Positions 18,185-26,276 of a stretch of 64,000 nt of DNA are shown here, piece after piece (positions within the stretch are counted from its first letter, which is position 1; each line of letters starts with the position of its first letter). A program made the translations under genes and the position numbers. Origin of the DNA: Streptomyces sp. NBC_01296 (lineage in GTDB: Bacteria > Actinomycetota > Actinomycetes > Streptomycetales > Streptomycetaceae); NCBI RefSeq assembly GCF_035984415.1, contig NZ_CP130720.1, positions 5,022,001 to 5,086,000 of the forward strand. The letters run 5' to 3'. The notes below the pieces were generated by a model that saw only the letters and a list, made by a program, of their open reading frames with translations, made no database searches and was not told the origin of the DNA.

Positions 18185-19653
18185 GCGAGCCCGTGCAGCA
18201 GAAGCTCTACATCGGCGGCGAGTGGGTGGAGCCGGCCGCCGGGCACTACGAGGTGGTCAACCCGGCGGACGAATCGGTGGTCGGGCTCGCGCCCGAGGCC
18301 TCGCGCGCCCAGGTCGAGGAAGCGGCGCGCGCGGCGGCGGAGGCCTTCGAGCGCTGGTCCCGTACGGCCCCCGAGGAGCGGGCGGCCGTCCTGGACCGGG
18401 CCGCGGACATCATGCAGCGCGAGTACGAGCCGTGGGCGGCCCTCGCCCGCGCCGAGACGGGCGCACCGACCGGCATCGCGCGCGGCATGCAGGTCGGGGT
18501 CGGGGTCGCCCGCTTCCGGCGGTACGCGAAGGGTGCCCTCGAACCGGTGGAACGCGGGCTGCCCCCGCAGGTCACCGAGGCCGGGCCGATGGGGAGGGCG
18601 AGCATCCTGGGGGCGCTGGAGGTGCGCCAGCCGGTCGGCGTGGTCACCTGCATCACCTCGTACAACAACCCGTGGGCGAACCCGGCGGGCAAGGTGGCCC
18701 CGGCCCTGGCCATGGGCAACACGGTGGTGGTGAAACCGGCCCCGCAGGATCCGCTGTCGGTGTTCAAGATGGCCGAGGCGCTGCACGAGGCGGGCGCCCC
18801 GGCCGGTGTGGTGAACGTGGTCTGCGGCGCCTCGGTCGAGGTCGGCGAGGCCGCGGTGGACTCCCCGTACGTGGACATGGTCTCGTTCACCGGTTCCACG
18901 GGCGTCGGGCAGCGCATCGCGGAGGTCTGCGGCCGCTCGATGAAGCGGCAGCTGATGGAGCTCGGCGGCAAGGGCGCGGCGGTCGTCTTCGAGGACGCCG
19001 ACCTGGACGCGGCGGTGATGGGGATCGGCACCACCTTCTCCTTCTACTCCGGCCAGATCTGCACGGCCCCGACCCGGGTGATCGTGCACCGGTCGGTGTA
19101 CGAGCAGCTGGTGGAGAAGCTGACCGGCTACCTGGCCTTCATGAAGGTCGGCGACCCGGCGGTGGCCGGCACCGTGGTGGGCCCGGTGATCTCGGCGGCG
19201 CACCGGGACCGGGTGGAGTCGTACGTCGAGTTGGGGAAGAAGGAGGGGGCGCGGATCGCCTACGGCGGCGAGCGGCCGGCGGTCGGGGACGGCCGCGGCT
19301 TCTACGTGGCGCCGACGCTGCTGGTGGACTGCACGAACGACATGCGGGTGGTCCGGGAGGAGATCTTCGGCCCGGTGGTCGTGGTCGTCCCGTTCGACGG
19401 CGGCGAGGAGGAGGCCGTGGCCCTGGCCAACGACAGCGACTTCGGCCTGCTGAGCTACGTGTGGTCCGGGGACGCGGCGCGCGGCTTCCGGGTGGCGCGC
19501 CGGCTGCGGGCGGGCGGGGTCGGCGTGAACACGATCGGCCGGAACATGGAGGCCCCGTTCGGCGGCTTCAAGCGCTCGGGCGTCGGCCGGGACGTGGGCT
19601 CGTACGCGCTGCACGCGTACAGCGAGATGCAGTCGATCGTCTGGGCGGGCTGA
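18181..19653 (+). CDS. Aldehyde dehydrogenase family protein
   Basis: 490 aa. NAD-binding VVVKPAPQDPLSVFKMAEAL and FTGSTGVGQRI, catalytic Glu in MELGGKGAAVVF, catalytic Cys in SGQICTAPTR, and EEIFGPVVVVVPF near the C-terminus are all present. TTG 18181 overlaps the amidohydrolase stop by 4 nt; GTG 18193 is an alternative. Oxidises an aldehyde to the acid, presumably late in the same degradation route as the preceding LLM monooxygenase and amidohydrolase. Confidence 0.92.
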   Translation: MSEPVQQKLYIGGEWVEPAAGHYEVVNPADESVVGLAPEASRAQVEEAARAAAEAFERWSRTAPEERAAVLDRAADIMQREYEPWAALARAETGAPTGIARGMQVGVGVARFRRYAKGALEPVERGLPPQVTEAGPMGRASILGALEVRQPVGVVTCITSYNNPWANPAGKVAPALAMGNTVVVKPAPQDPLSVFKMAEALHEAGAPAGVVNVVCGASVEVGEAAVDSPYVDMVSFTGSTGVGQRIAEVCGRSMKRQLMELGGKGAAVVFEDADLDAAVMGIGTTFSFYSGQICTAPTRVIVHRSVYEQLVEKLTGYLAFMKVGDPAVAGTVVGPVISAAHRDRVESYVELGKKEGARIAYGGERPAVGDGRGFYVAPTLLVDCTNDMRVVREEIFGPVVVVVPFDGGEEEAVALANDSDFGLLSYVWSGDAARGFRVARRLRAGGVGVNTIGRNMEAPFGGFKRSGVGRDVGSYALHAYSEMQSIVWAG

Positions 19654-19796
19654 GCCGGACCGCCGGCGGCGGCGGGGGCGGGGGCGGGGCGGGAGCGGGG
19701 ACGGGGCGGGCACGGGGCGGGCCGTGGAGCACGGACCGTCACCCCAAAGTGGAGGTGCCCGGTGACCGGGGGCAGGGGCGGGTCGTTCTGGACGGT

Positions 19797-20084
19797 ATGA
19801 ACGCCATGAAGCGCAGCCTTGCCGCCCTGGTCCTCTCCGGTGGCGCCCTCGCCCTGACCCCCGTCGCCGCCCACGCCGACGGGCCCACCCTCGGGGCGGC
19901 CGCCCCGCTCGCGCACCGCGTCGGCGACATCGCCAACCACCCGGGCCAGGCCGTACAGGACACGAAGACCGCGGTGGCCGTGACCACCTCCGCCGCCGGG
20001 TCCGCCACCAAGGCCACCGACACCTCGCTCTCCGGCGCGGGCACCGCCCTGCAGCGACTCCCGAAGGCCCCGGCGATCCGCTGA
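19797..20084 (+). CDS. Small secreted protein of unknown function
   Basis: 95 aa. Signal peptide (MKRSLAALVLSGGALALTPVAAHA, likely cleavage after HA) and a mature part of about 65 residues rich in Ala/Thr with no cysteine (GPTLGAAAPLAHRVGDIANHP...). No family recognised. ATG at 19797 or 19806. Confidence 0.6.
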   Translation: MNAMKRSLAALVLSGGALALTPVAAHADGPTLGAAAPLAHRVGDIANHPGQAVQDTKTAVAVTTSAAGSATKATDTSLSGAGTALQRLPKAPAIR

Positions 20085-20097
20085 CCCTCCACCCCGC

Positions 20098-20568
20098 CTA
20101 GGTACGGGTGACCAGCACCAGCGGGATCTCGCGGTCGGCCGCCGCCCGGTAGGCCGCGTACGAGGGCATCGCCGCCACCACCGCCGGCCACAGGCGGTCC
20201 GCCTCGGCCGGGGCGGCCCGGCGCGCGATCGCCGGGAAGGTCTCGGTCCCGACCTGGAGCGTGACGGCGGGATCGGCCGCCAGGTTCAGGTACCACGCGG
20301 GGTGCCGGTCGGCGCCCGCGTTCGACGCCGTCAGGACGTATGCGGCCCCGCCCGCCTCCTTCTCCCCGTCCCCGTCCCCGTCCCGGACGTAGGCCAGCGC
20401 CGTGCGCCGCAGCAGCCCGGACCGCCGCCCCCGCGTGGTCAGCAGCAGGTCCGAGATCCCGGGCCGCGGCTGCCCCCCGGTCTCCTCGAAGCGGCGGATG
20501 TGCTCGGCGACCCAGGGGTCCGGGCTGTCGGTGGCCGCGCCGACCGGGCGGGCCTGATCGGCCGTGAT
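20098..20568 (-). CDS. Nitroreductase / deazaflavin (F420)-dependent family protein, 5' end uncertain
   Basis: Conserved core: DPWVAEHIRRFEETGGQPRPG, LLLTTRGRRSGLLRRTAL, SNAGADRHPAWYLNLAADPAVTLQVG, MPSYAAYRAAADREIPLVLV. This is the split-barrel DDN-like family that uses F420. No ATG, GTG or TTG lies in frame just before the conserved start; the plausible beginning near ATC 20568 sits directly against the remnant of an SDR gene. The 5' end may have been lost or shifted in a rearrangement. Confidence 0.65.
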   Translation of the reverse strand: MTADQARPVGAATDSPDPWVAEHIRRFEETGGQPRPGISDLLLTTRGRRSGLLRRTALAYVRDGDGDGEKEAGGAAYVLTASNAGADRHPAWYLNLAADPAVTLQVGTETFPAIARRAAPAEADRLWPAVVAAMPSYAAYRAAADREIPLVLVTRT

Positions 20569-20576
20569 GCCGCCGC

Positions 20577-20756
20577 CACCCCCGTGTGGGCGCGGTGGAC
20601 CGTCGGGGTCCGGACCTCGTCCAGCACCGCCCGGGCGAAGTCGGCGTGCGCGATCCGGTCGGCGGCGTCGGCCGGGCCGAACGCGTAGCCGCCGCCGGGC
20701 TCCGGCTCGGGAGCGAAGTCCCCGGCCGGGCTCAGCACCGCCCAGTCCAGCCCCGC
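20577..20756 (-). pseudogene. C-terminal fragment of an NAD(P)H-binding (NmrA-like SDR) protein
   Basis: One minus-strand frame reads AGLDWAVLSPAGDFAPEPEP, then ADAADRIAHADFARAVLDEV, then HRAHTGV. This is the typical C-terminal third of NAD(P)H-binding oxidoreductases that normally lie divergent from HxlR regulators. The N-terminal cofactor-binding half is missing; the frame runs straight into the HxlR gene on the other strand. Interpreted as a deletion remnant. Confidence 0.6.
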
Positions 20757-20793
20757 CGGCGCCGCCGCGGAACGGGAGTCGCTGGACCCGGAG

Positions 20794-21159
20794 ATGTTCG
20801 ACCCCATCTGCCCGTCCCCGCTGGTCCCGTTCCGGATCGGCGACAAGTGGGCCTCGATGATCCTGCGTTGCCTCGAGGACAGGCCCCGCCGCTTCTCGGA
20901 GCTCAAGGTCCCGCTGCGCGGCGTCACGTCCAAGTCCCTCACCCAGTCGCTGCGCGCCCTGGAGCGCGACGGGTTCGTCGTACGGACGGAGCAGGCGCCG
21001 CCGGAGCGCCGTGTCGAGTACGCCCTCACCCCGCTCGGCCGCGGCCTCCTGGGCCCGCTGGACGCGGCGTGCGACTGGACGCGCGAGCACTGGGACGAGC
21101 TCATCGACGCCCAGGAGGCGGGGCTCGCGGGCGGGCCCTCAGGGGGAGTTGATCGTTGA
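20794..21159 (+). CDS. HxlR-family winged-helix regulator, probably trimmed at its N-terminus
   Basis: 121 aa: CPSPLVPFRIGDKWASMILRCLEDRPRRFSELK, then LTQSLRALERDGFVVRTE and VEYALTPLGRGL, the HxlR/MarR-like fold that senses electrophiles or redox state. Codons before ATG 20794 continue in frame with HxlR-like residues (ERESLDPEM) but no start codon is present, suggesting the original first codons were lost together with the neighbouring SDR gene. Confidence 0.75.
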   Translation: MFDPICPSPLVPFRIGDKWASMILRCLEDRPRRFSELKVPLRGVTSKSLTQSLRALERDGFVVRTEQAPPERRVEYALTPLGRGLLGPLDAACDWTREHWDELIDAQEAGLAGGPSGGVDR

Positions 21160-21166
21160 GCAGGCC

Positions 21167-22003
21167 ATGATCCTCTGGTTGCTCAACACCTTCAGCACCT
21201 TCACCCTCGGCATCCTCCTCGTCGGCGGGTTCGTCGCCCTCGCCGTGGGCGGCAGCCTCGCCGCCCGCCGTCGCTTCCCGCACCTGGCCGGCGGCGAGCA
21301 CAACGAGATGGTCGGCGTCGCCCTCGGCATGTTCGGCGCGATCTACGGCATCATCCTCGCCTTCGTCGTCGTCACGCTCTGGACCCAGCTGGAGAACACC
21401 CAGACCGTCGTCGCGACCGAGGCCACCGACCTCGCCCTCGTCGTCCGCAGCGCCGAGGCCTTCCCGCCGGCCGAACGCGCCCGCGTGGAGCGGGCCGTGG
21501 GCGACTACGTGCACGCCGTCGTCGAAACCCAGTGGCCGCTCATGCGCGAGGGCAAGCCCAGCTACGAGGCCACCTCCGAGCAGACGCACGGGCTGTACCA
21601 GGCGCTCCAGGCGTACGAGCCCACCGGCACCCGCAGCGAGACCTTCTACGGGCAGGCCGCCGACCGCCTCAACGACGTCGCCGCGCAGCGCCGGGCCCGC
21701 ATCACGATGGCGGAAACGTCCCTGCCGGTGCTGCTGCAGGTGCTGGTGTACGGGGGCGCGCTGGTGATCCTCCCGCTCACGTTCCTGTTCGGCCTGCGCA
21801 GCCTGAAGATGCAGCTGCTGTTCGTCTCGGCGGTGGCGGCGCTGATCGGCTTCAGCCTGCTGCTGGTGATGGCGCTGGACCGCCCCTTCGCGGGGGAACT
21901 CAGCGTCACCCCGGCCCCGTACAAGGAGGCGGCGCTGGCTCAGTTCTGGCCCGCCTCCCAGGCCGGTCAGCCCCAGGTGCGGGAGCAGAGCACGAGGCGG
22001 TAG
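21167..22003 (+). CDS. DUF4239 (bestrophin-like) membrane protein
   Basis: 278 aa. Two N-terminal membrane segments (TFTLGILLVGGFVALAVGG and VGVALGMFGAIYGIILAFVVVTLW), a charged central domain, and two C-terminal segments (LLQVLVYGGALVILPLTFLFGL; LLFVSAVAALIGFSLLLVMAL). This is the DUF4239 layout; function unknown. TTG 21149 is in frame but lies against the GGGGGAG; ATG 21167 used. Confidence 0.75.
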   Translation: MILWLLNTFSTFTLGILLVGGFVALAVGGSLAARRRFPHLAGGEHNEMVGVALGMFGAIYGIILAFVVVTLWTQLENTQTVVATEATDLALVVRSAEAFPPAERARVERAVGDYVHAVVETQWPLMREGKPSYEATSEQTHGLYQALQAYEPTGTRSETFYGQAADRLNDVAAQRRARITMAETSLPVLLQVLVYGGALVILPLTFLFGLRSLKMQLLFVSAVAALIGFSLLLVMALDRPFAGELSVTPAPYKEAALAQFWPASQAGQPQVREQSTRR

Positions 22004-22365
22004 CCGTCGGGGTCGGCGACGGTGACCCCGTACTCGTCCCAGTACGGGTTGTGCGCGGTGACCCGGGTCCCGCCGTGCTCGACGAGCCGCTGGACGAGGG
22101 CTTCGTCGGGGGCTTCGCCGAGGTAGACGACGAACAGGTCGTCGACGGTGGGGGAGGGCGTGAGGGGGTTCTCGGGGTCCCGGGTGAGCTCGAAGTGCCA
22201 GCCCCCGCCGACGGGCCCGACCATCACCAGCTCGTGCTCCCCGGGCGCGATGTCGGTGCTCCGCCACAGGACGCCGAGCCCGAGCCCGTCGACGTAGAAC
22301 CGCTCGGCGGCGGCGAGGTCGAGGGAGGGCCGGGCGATACGGACGTGGGTGCCTGAAGTGATCAT
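21967..22365 (-). CDS. VOC family protein
   Basis: 132 aa: THVRIARPSLDLAAAERFYVDGLGLGVLWR at the N-terminus and EYGVTVADPDGYRLVLCSRT at the C-terminus show a two-unit vicinal oxygen chelate fold. Overlaps the end of the convergent DUF4239 gene by 37 nt. Function not assignable. Confidence 0.82.
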   Translation of the reverse strand: MITSGTHVRIARPSLDLAAAERFYVDGLGLGVLWRSTDIAPGEHELVMVGPVGGGWHFELTRDPENPLTPSPTVDDLFVVYLGEAPDEALVQRLVEHGGTRVTAHNPYWDEYGVTVADPDGYRLVLCSRTWG

Positions 22366-22516
22366 GGGGGGAGGGTACGGGGGTGGGGGTGGGGGTGGGG
22401 GCGGGAGGCGCGGACTCGGGGCGGGGAGGCGGAGTTGGGGCGGCGGGGGCGGGTCGGAGAGGTCGGTCGGGATGCCGGGGGCGGGGTCCGAGCTGATCGG
22501 TGTCGGTGGAGTGTCC

Positions 22517-23597
22517 GGGGGCTTCCCGGCAGTCCACTGTCCTTCCGTGTCGTGCCGGCCCGTCAAGGGCGCTCCTACGTCGCGTCGCTACGCGATGGCC
22601 TTCGGCCACCCTTGACCGACCGACCCGCCCCGGAAAGACAACAGACTGCCGGGAAGCCCCCGAAGGATGGCCGGGGGTTCAGGGTTCCTACCTGCCCAGA
22701 TCAGAGATGCCGAGCAGGGCCCCCTGTCCACCCGGAGTCCGCTCACCAGGACCACCGAGCCGGGCCAGTGATCGGCCCGCGGGGACAGCCATGCCCCCTG
22801 AAGGGCCCATAGCCACCCTTTCCGTGCCCCAGCTGGGTCAACCTGCACCAGACAGCGACCAGATACCCATGGCAGTCCGTCTGGGCCCGTGGACGCGTCA
22901 GATCGCTACGCGCTTCTCATCTCTCGCGTCCGGCCGCCGTCTGGGGCTGGGCATAGGCCGCCCAGACGCCTCCCAGGGGCGGTTTTCGAGCGTCTGCAGG
23001 CCATCTGGGGTGAAGAGAGGGCGAGAGGGAGCCTGATGCCGGATTTCTCAACCCCTCACTCCGGCAAGCGCCCATTCACCTCTCAACTGGGCGCCAAAAA
23101 GGGACAAACAACCCGCTGTCGCGCGCCCGGTCGTCTCTCCGACGGTCATGGGCGGTCTATGTCCAGCCAGGGGCGGGGCGAGGACGCCACGCAGGCAGGA
23201 GCGCGTAGCGATTCGATGCGCACACGGCCCGACCGGCACCGCATGGGCATCTCTTCGCTGTCTGGTGCGGGTTGACCCTGCCCGGGTCCGGAAGGGGGGG
23301 GCATGGGCCCTTGGGGGAGGCATGGCTGTCCCCGCATGCCCATCGCCGTCCCGGCTCGGTGGTCCTGGTGGGCGGGCTGTGGCTGACCGGGGGCCAAGGT
23401 CGGGCATCTCTGATGGACCCGTGTGCCTATCTGTCCCCCATGCCGTTCCTTCGGGGGCTTCCCGACAGTCTTTGGCATTCCGTGGCGTGCCGGTCGGTCA
23501 AGGGTGGCCGAAGGCCATCGCGTAGCGACGCGACGTAGGAGCGCCCTTGAGGGACCGGCACGCCACGGAAGGACAGTGAGACTGACGGGCAGCCCCC
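22517..23597. repeat. About 1.1-kb imperfect inverted repeat (arms about 450 bp)
   Basis: The left arm (22517-22963) and right arm (23148-23597) are imperfect reverse complements around a centre of about 185 bp. Matching blocks include CTGTCCTTCCGTG, the hairpin GTCAAGGG...CCCTTGAC (22562-22616 and inverted at 23497-23550), CATGGCTGTCCCCGC, the 18-mer GGCTCGGTGGTCCTGGTG, CGCTGTCTGGTGC and GCGCGTAGCGAT. Short reading frames in the two arms give related peptides, as expected of duplicated sequence. No credible gene in 22366-23628. Likely a Streptomyces repetitive non-coding element in head-to-head pair. Confidence 0.75.
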
Positions 23598-23628
23598 AGC
23601 GCCTCTTCCGACGCCGTCGAGCCGAAGC

Positions 23629-23874
23629 TCAGGCTCCGGTGATCCCGCCGAGGAAAGCCGTCCAGGTCGTCGGGTGCACGGCCAGCTCCGGGCTCGCCGT
23701 GAGCTTCGAGTCCCGGATGTGGACGGCGTCGGCGCACGAGGCCACCTCGACGCAGTCGTCTCCGTCACCACTGCTGTACGTCGACTTGTGCCAGGAGAGG
23801 GCGACCTCCACGCAGTCGTCGCCCTGGCTTCCGCTGTAGCTGCTCTTGAACCACCGCAACTGGGAGCTGTTCAC
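23629..23874 (-). CDS. DUF397 protein with duplicated domain
   Basis: 81 aa. Two copies of the DUF397 start are visible: RWFKSSYSGSQGDDCVEVA and SWHKSTYSSGDGDDCVEVA, followed by one C-terminal half (VHIRDSKL...TTWTAFLGGI). GTG 23874 overlaps the XRE stop (GTGA). DUF397 proteins partner with WhiJ-like XRE regulators in developmental control in Streptomyces. Confidence 0.88.
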   Translation of the reverse strand: MNSSQLRWFKSSYSGSQGDDCVEVALSWHKSTYSSGDGDDCVEVASCADAVHIRDSKLTASPELAVHPTTWTAFLGGITGA

Positions 23875-24707
23875 AGGGATCCTCGCATTCGCATCAACAG
23901 GCCCACGCTGTCAGCAGGGTTGAGGGCCTGGATGCGAAGTTTGGCATACCGCTGGTGGAGAACACTGACGTCTTTCGGGTCATAGATGACTCGGCCCGAC
24001 TGCTGCCCTTCGCTGTAGCCCACCCATTCGTGCTCCCCGGTTTCGAGGAGGCGGAAGGGGCCACCGAGACCTGCGTGCTGTGGGCTTACCTTCGGCATGA
24101 CCTGCAGGTCGACATTGGGTAGCTCCGCGCACTCCAGGAGGTGGTCGATCAGCTGGCGGGTTACGGCGGGACCGCCGGTCTGCCTCTCGATGACCGCTTC
24201 GTCGAGGATGAAGCTGAAGACCGTGTACGGGGTGCGGTACAGGAGTTTCTGTCGGTTCAGGCGGGCCACGATCCGGGCTTCGGCCTCCTCGGCTGTGGGC
24301 GGCGGCAGCACCGCACTGACCAGTGCGCGCGCGTAGGTCTCCGTCTGTAACAGCCCTGGGACTGAACGGCATTCGTACGTGCTGAGCGCGATGGCCTCCT
24401 CTTCGTGCTCCGCCCAAGGCCTGAACCAAGACGCCAGCCCCCGCCGCCGCTGCAGCTCCCTCGCGGCGATGCGGATGACGCCGAACGCGTCCAGGACCTC
24501 CTCCGACCGGTTCACGAACTTCACGGACGGGTGCCGGCGGCCCTGTTCGACCGAGCCGACGTACTGGACCGAGTACCCGACCCGTTCTGCCAGTTGCTCC
24601 TGCGTGAGTTCGGCCCGTTTGCGGAAGGCCTTCACGGTTTCGCCGAAGTTCCGCAGGTCGCCGTCAGGTCCTGCCTCGCTGTCACCGCTGTCGTCCTGGC
24701 TCGCCAT
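23871..24707 (-). CDS. XRE-family regulator with DUF5753 (WhiJ-like)
   Basis: 278 aa. N-terminal helix-turn-helix (GETVKAFRKRAELTQEQLAERVGYSVQYVGSVEQGRRHPS) followed by the DUF5753 ligand/partner domain (ECRSVPGLLQTETYARALVSAVLPP ... NVDLQVMPK ... VIYDPKDVSVLHQRY). ATG 24707 is favoured because GGAGG at 24717-24721 is 9 nt upstream; GTG 24716 abuts that GGAGG. Operon with DUF397 and divergent from the ATP-binding gene at 24836: the common whiJ-type trio. Confidence 0.9.
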   Translation of the reverse strand: MASQDDSGDSEAGPDGDLRNFGETVKAFRKRAELTQEQLAERVGYSVQYVGSVEQGRRHPSVKFVNRSEEVLDAFGVIRIAARELQRRRGLASWFRPWAEHEEEAIALSTYECRSVPGLLQTETYARALVSAVLPPPTAEEAEARIVARLNRQKLLYRTPYTVFSFILDEAVIERQTGGPAVTRQLIDHLLECAELPNVDLQVMPKVSPQHAGLGGPFRLLETGEHEWVGYSEGQQSGRVIYDPKDVSVLHQRYAKLRIQALNPADSVGLLMRMRGSL

Positions 24708-24835
24708 CGCGGTCACCTCCCGGATGCCAGGTTCACGGGCAGTGACCGCTACTGTCCAGAGCGTGAACTCGTACAGATGAAAAGTAGCGGTCCGGTGGCT
24801 GGGGAACTCCCCGGTTCATGCGGGACGTTGGCCCC

Positions 24836-25261
24836 ATGACCGCACCCTCTGGCCCCACCCAGACCCTCGTACGCGTGTTCACGCAGCGTTTCAGCAGCAC
24901 CCGGCGCGGCGCCCGCCTCGCGCGGTGCCTCGCCATGGTCGAGCTGCACGACTGGGGGATCCCGCACCGCACCCCGCTGTCCGAGGACGCGGAGCGGATC
25001 GTCGCCGAGTTCACCGCCAACGCCGTGACCCACGGCCGCGCCGCCGGGCGGGACTTCGAGCTCAGGCTGACGCTCCTCGAGGGCGTACTCCGGATCGAGG
25101 TGTCCGACGCCCGCCGGGAGCGGCGGCCCGTCCTGCAGCCGCACGCGTACCAGGCGGAGGGCGGCTACGGCCTGCAGATCGTCGATGCCGTCGCCGTCGA
25201 CTGGGGGGTCGCGGACCGCGTGATCGGGAAGACGGTCTGGGCCGAGCTCGGCCGACGGTGA
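24836..25261 (+). CDS. ATP-binding protein (HATPase_c, anti-sigma/RsbW-like)
   Basis: 141 aa. GHKL-type ATPase with N-box-like IVAEFTANAVTHGRAAGRDFELRL, D-box IEVSDARRERRPVLQ and G-box GGYGLQIVDAVAVDWGV. In Streptomyces such small kinases accompany WhiJ-like regulators and may act as anti-sigma factors or partners. Divergent from the XRE/DUF397 operon. ATG 24818 is an alternative start. Confidence 0.85.
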   Translation: MTAPSGPTQTLVRVFTQRFSSTRRGARLARCLAMVELHDWGIPHRTPLSEDAERIVAEFTANAVTHGRAAGRDFELRLTLLEGVLRIEVSDARRERRPVLQPHAYQAEGGYGLQIVDAVAVDWGVADRVIGKTVWAELGRR

Positions 25262-25305
25262 TATCTTTTTTGGGAATCGTATATAAGCGTAATCTGGAGG
25301 CCGTG
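25262..25305 (+). promoter_or_regulatory. AT-rich vapBC promoter/operator
   Basis: A conspicuously AT-rich 30 bp (25261-25291, including CTTTTTTGGG and CGTATATAAGCG) in otherwise ~70% GC sequence precedes the Shine-Dalgarno CTGGAGG (25294-25300). GTATATA-like cores are common in VapB autoregulatory operators; a -10-like TATAAG overlaps it. Confidence 0.55.
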
Positions 25306-25548
25306 ATGTCCCGAACGGTGATCGACCTGGACGACGAAGCCCTGGCGGAAGCCGCCCGGCACCTCGGCACCACGACCAAGCGGGACACCGTGAACGCTGC
25401 CCTGCGGGAGATCGCCGATCGACGTCGCAGAGCGGCTGCGGTGGACCGGATGCGGCAGATGGTCGACGACGGCGAGATCGACTTCTCCACGATCGAGGGC
25501 GGCGATGGCGGGGGCATGCACGGGCCGGGAAGGCGATCGGCCGCGTGA
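25306..25548 (+). CDS. vapB: VapB-family antitoxin
   Basis: 80 aa. MSRTVIDLDDEALAEAARHLG is a typical VapB ribbon-helix-helix start, followed by TTTKRDTVNAALREIADRRRR and a C-terminal acidic segment for toxin binding (MRQMVDDGEIDFSTIEGG). CTGGAGG sits 5 nt before ATG 25306. Overlaps the toxin start by 4 nt (GTGA), which enforces coupled translation. Confidence 0.88.
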   Translation: MSRTVIDLDDEALAEAARHLGTTTKRDTVNAALREIADRRRRAAAVDRMRQMVDDGEIDFSTIEGGDGGGMHGPGRRSAA

Positions 25549-25949
25549 GCGAGAGCTTCCTGATCGACACGAGCGCACTCATCCGCTTCTACCGCAGGCA
25601 GGCCGCTCCCGCATGGGACGAGGTGGTCACCTCCGGAGTCGTGGGGCTGTGCGAACCGGTTCGCCAGGAGTTCCTGCGTGCCGTCGGCGGTCGTCCGGCC
25701 TACTACGAGGCCGATGGCCTGCTTCGGGAGACCTTTCCGTACTTCGTGGCCCGCGACTCCGTGTGGGAGGAGACCTCGGCGCTACAGGAGAGGATGGCCG
25801 ACGAGGGCTGCCACCAGTGCGCGAGTCCGGTCGACCTGCTCGTCGCCGTCACCGCGCAGCATCACAAGCTGACCGTCCTCCACCAGGACCGGGACTTCGA
25901 GATCATCGCCCGCGTCACCGGGCAGCCCGTGCGGCGCATCGCGGACTGA
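25545..25949 (+). CDS. vapC: VapC-family toxin, PIN-domain ribonuclease
   Basis: 134 aa. PIN acidic residues: Asp8 in FLIDTSALIRFYRR, Glu37/Glu42 in CEPVRQEF, Asp97 in ASPVDLLVAVTAQ, Asp115/Asp117 in HQDRDFEIIA. VapC toxins cleave tRNA or rRNA when free of VapB. The four-acid site looks intact, so the module should be active. Confidence 0.9.
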   Translation: MSESFLIDTSALIRFYRRQAAPAWDEVVTSGVVGLCEPVRQEFLRAVGGRPAYYEADGLLRETFPYFVARDSVWEETSALQERMADEGCHQCASPVDLLVAVTAQHHKLTVLHQDRDFEIIARVTGQPVRRIAD

Positions 25950-25967
25950 CCGCGCCGCGCCGCACGG

Positions 25968-26216
25968 TCAGGCGGATCCGTCCGGGACGAAGAGGCTCAC
26001 CCGGTAGGACGTCGGGTGGACGAGGCGGCCGCAGAACTGGTCGATCCGCAGGAGCTCGGGGTCGGTGACCTTGCCCTCGGCGATGAGGCGGCGGACGTAC
26101 TCCTTCAGCTCCGCGTGCTCCTGCGTCGAGAACAGCGGTTCCCAGCGGCCGGGTAGGTCCTGCGCCCGGCGGCTGGCCCGCTCCCTGCTGCGTCTGCGCT
26201 TGCGCTGGCCCGGCAT
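25968..26216 (-). CDS. Small basic hypothetical protein
   Basis: 82 aa. N-terminal Arg/Lys cluster (MPGQRKRRRSRERASRRA), then WEPLFSTQEHAELKEYVRRLIAEGKVTDPELLRIDQFCGRL. No family recognised. ATG 26216 is preferred because GGGGG lies 9 nt upstream. That run is part of the hairpin GCCCCC-TTTC-GGGGGC (26225-26240), which could mask the ribosome site. Confidence 0.55.
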   Translation of the reverse strand: MPGQRKRRRSRERASRRAQDLPGRWEPLFSTQEHAELKEYVRRLIAEGKVTDPELLRIDQFCGRLVHPTSYRVSLFVPDGSA

Positions 26217-26276
26217 GTGGATCAGCCCCCTTTCGGGGGCCATCGTCGGGCCGGCTGCGCGGCTGCGTCGAACGAA

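Noticed and set aside
22500..23771. Short open frames within the inverted repeat
   Set aside because: Their peptides arise from the duplicated repeat arms on both strands, lack ribosome sites and have no recognised domain.
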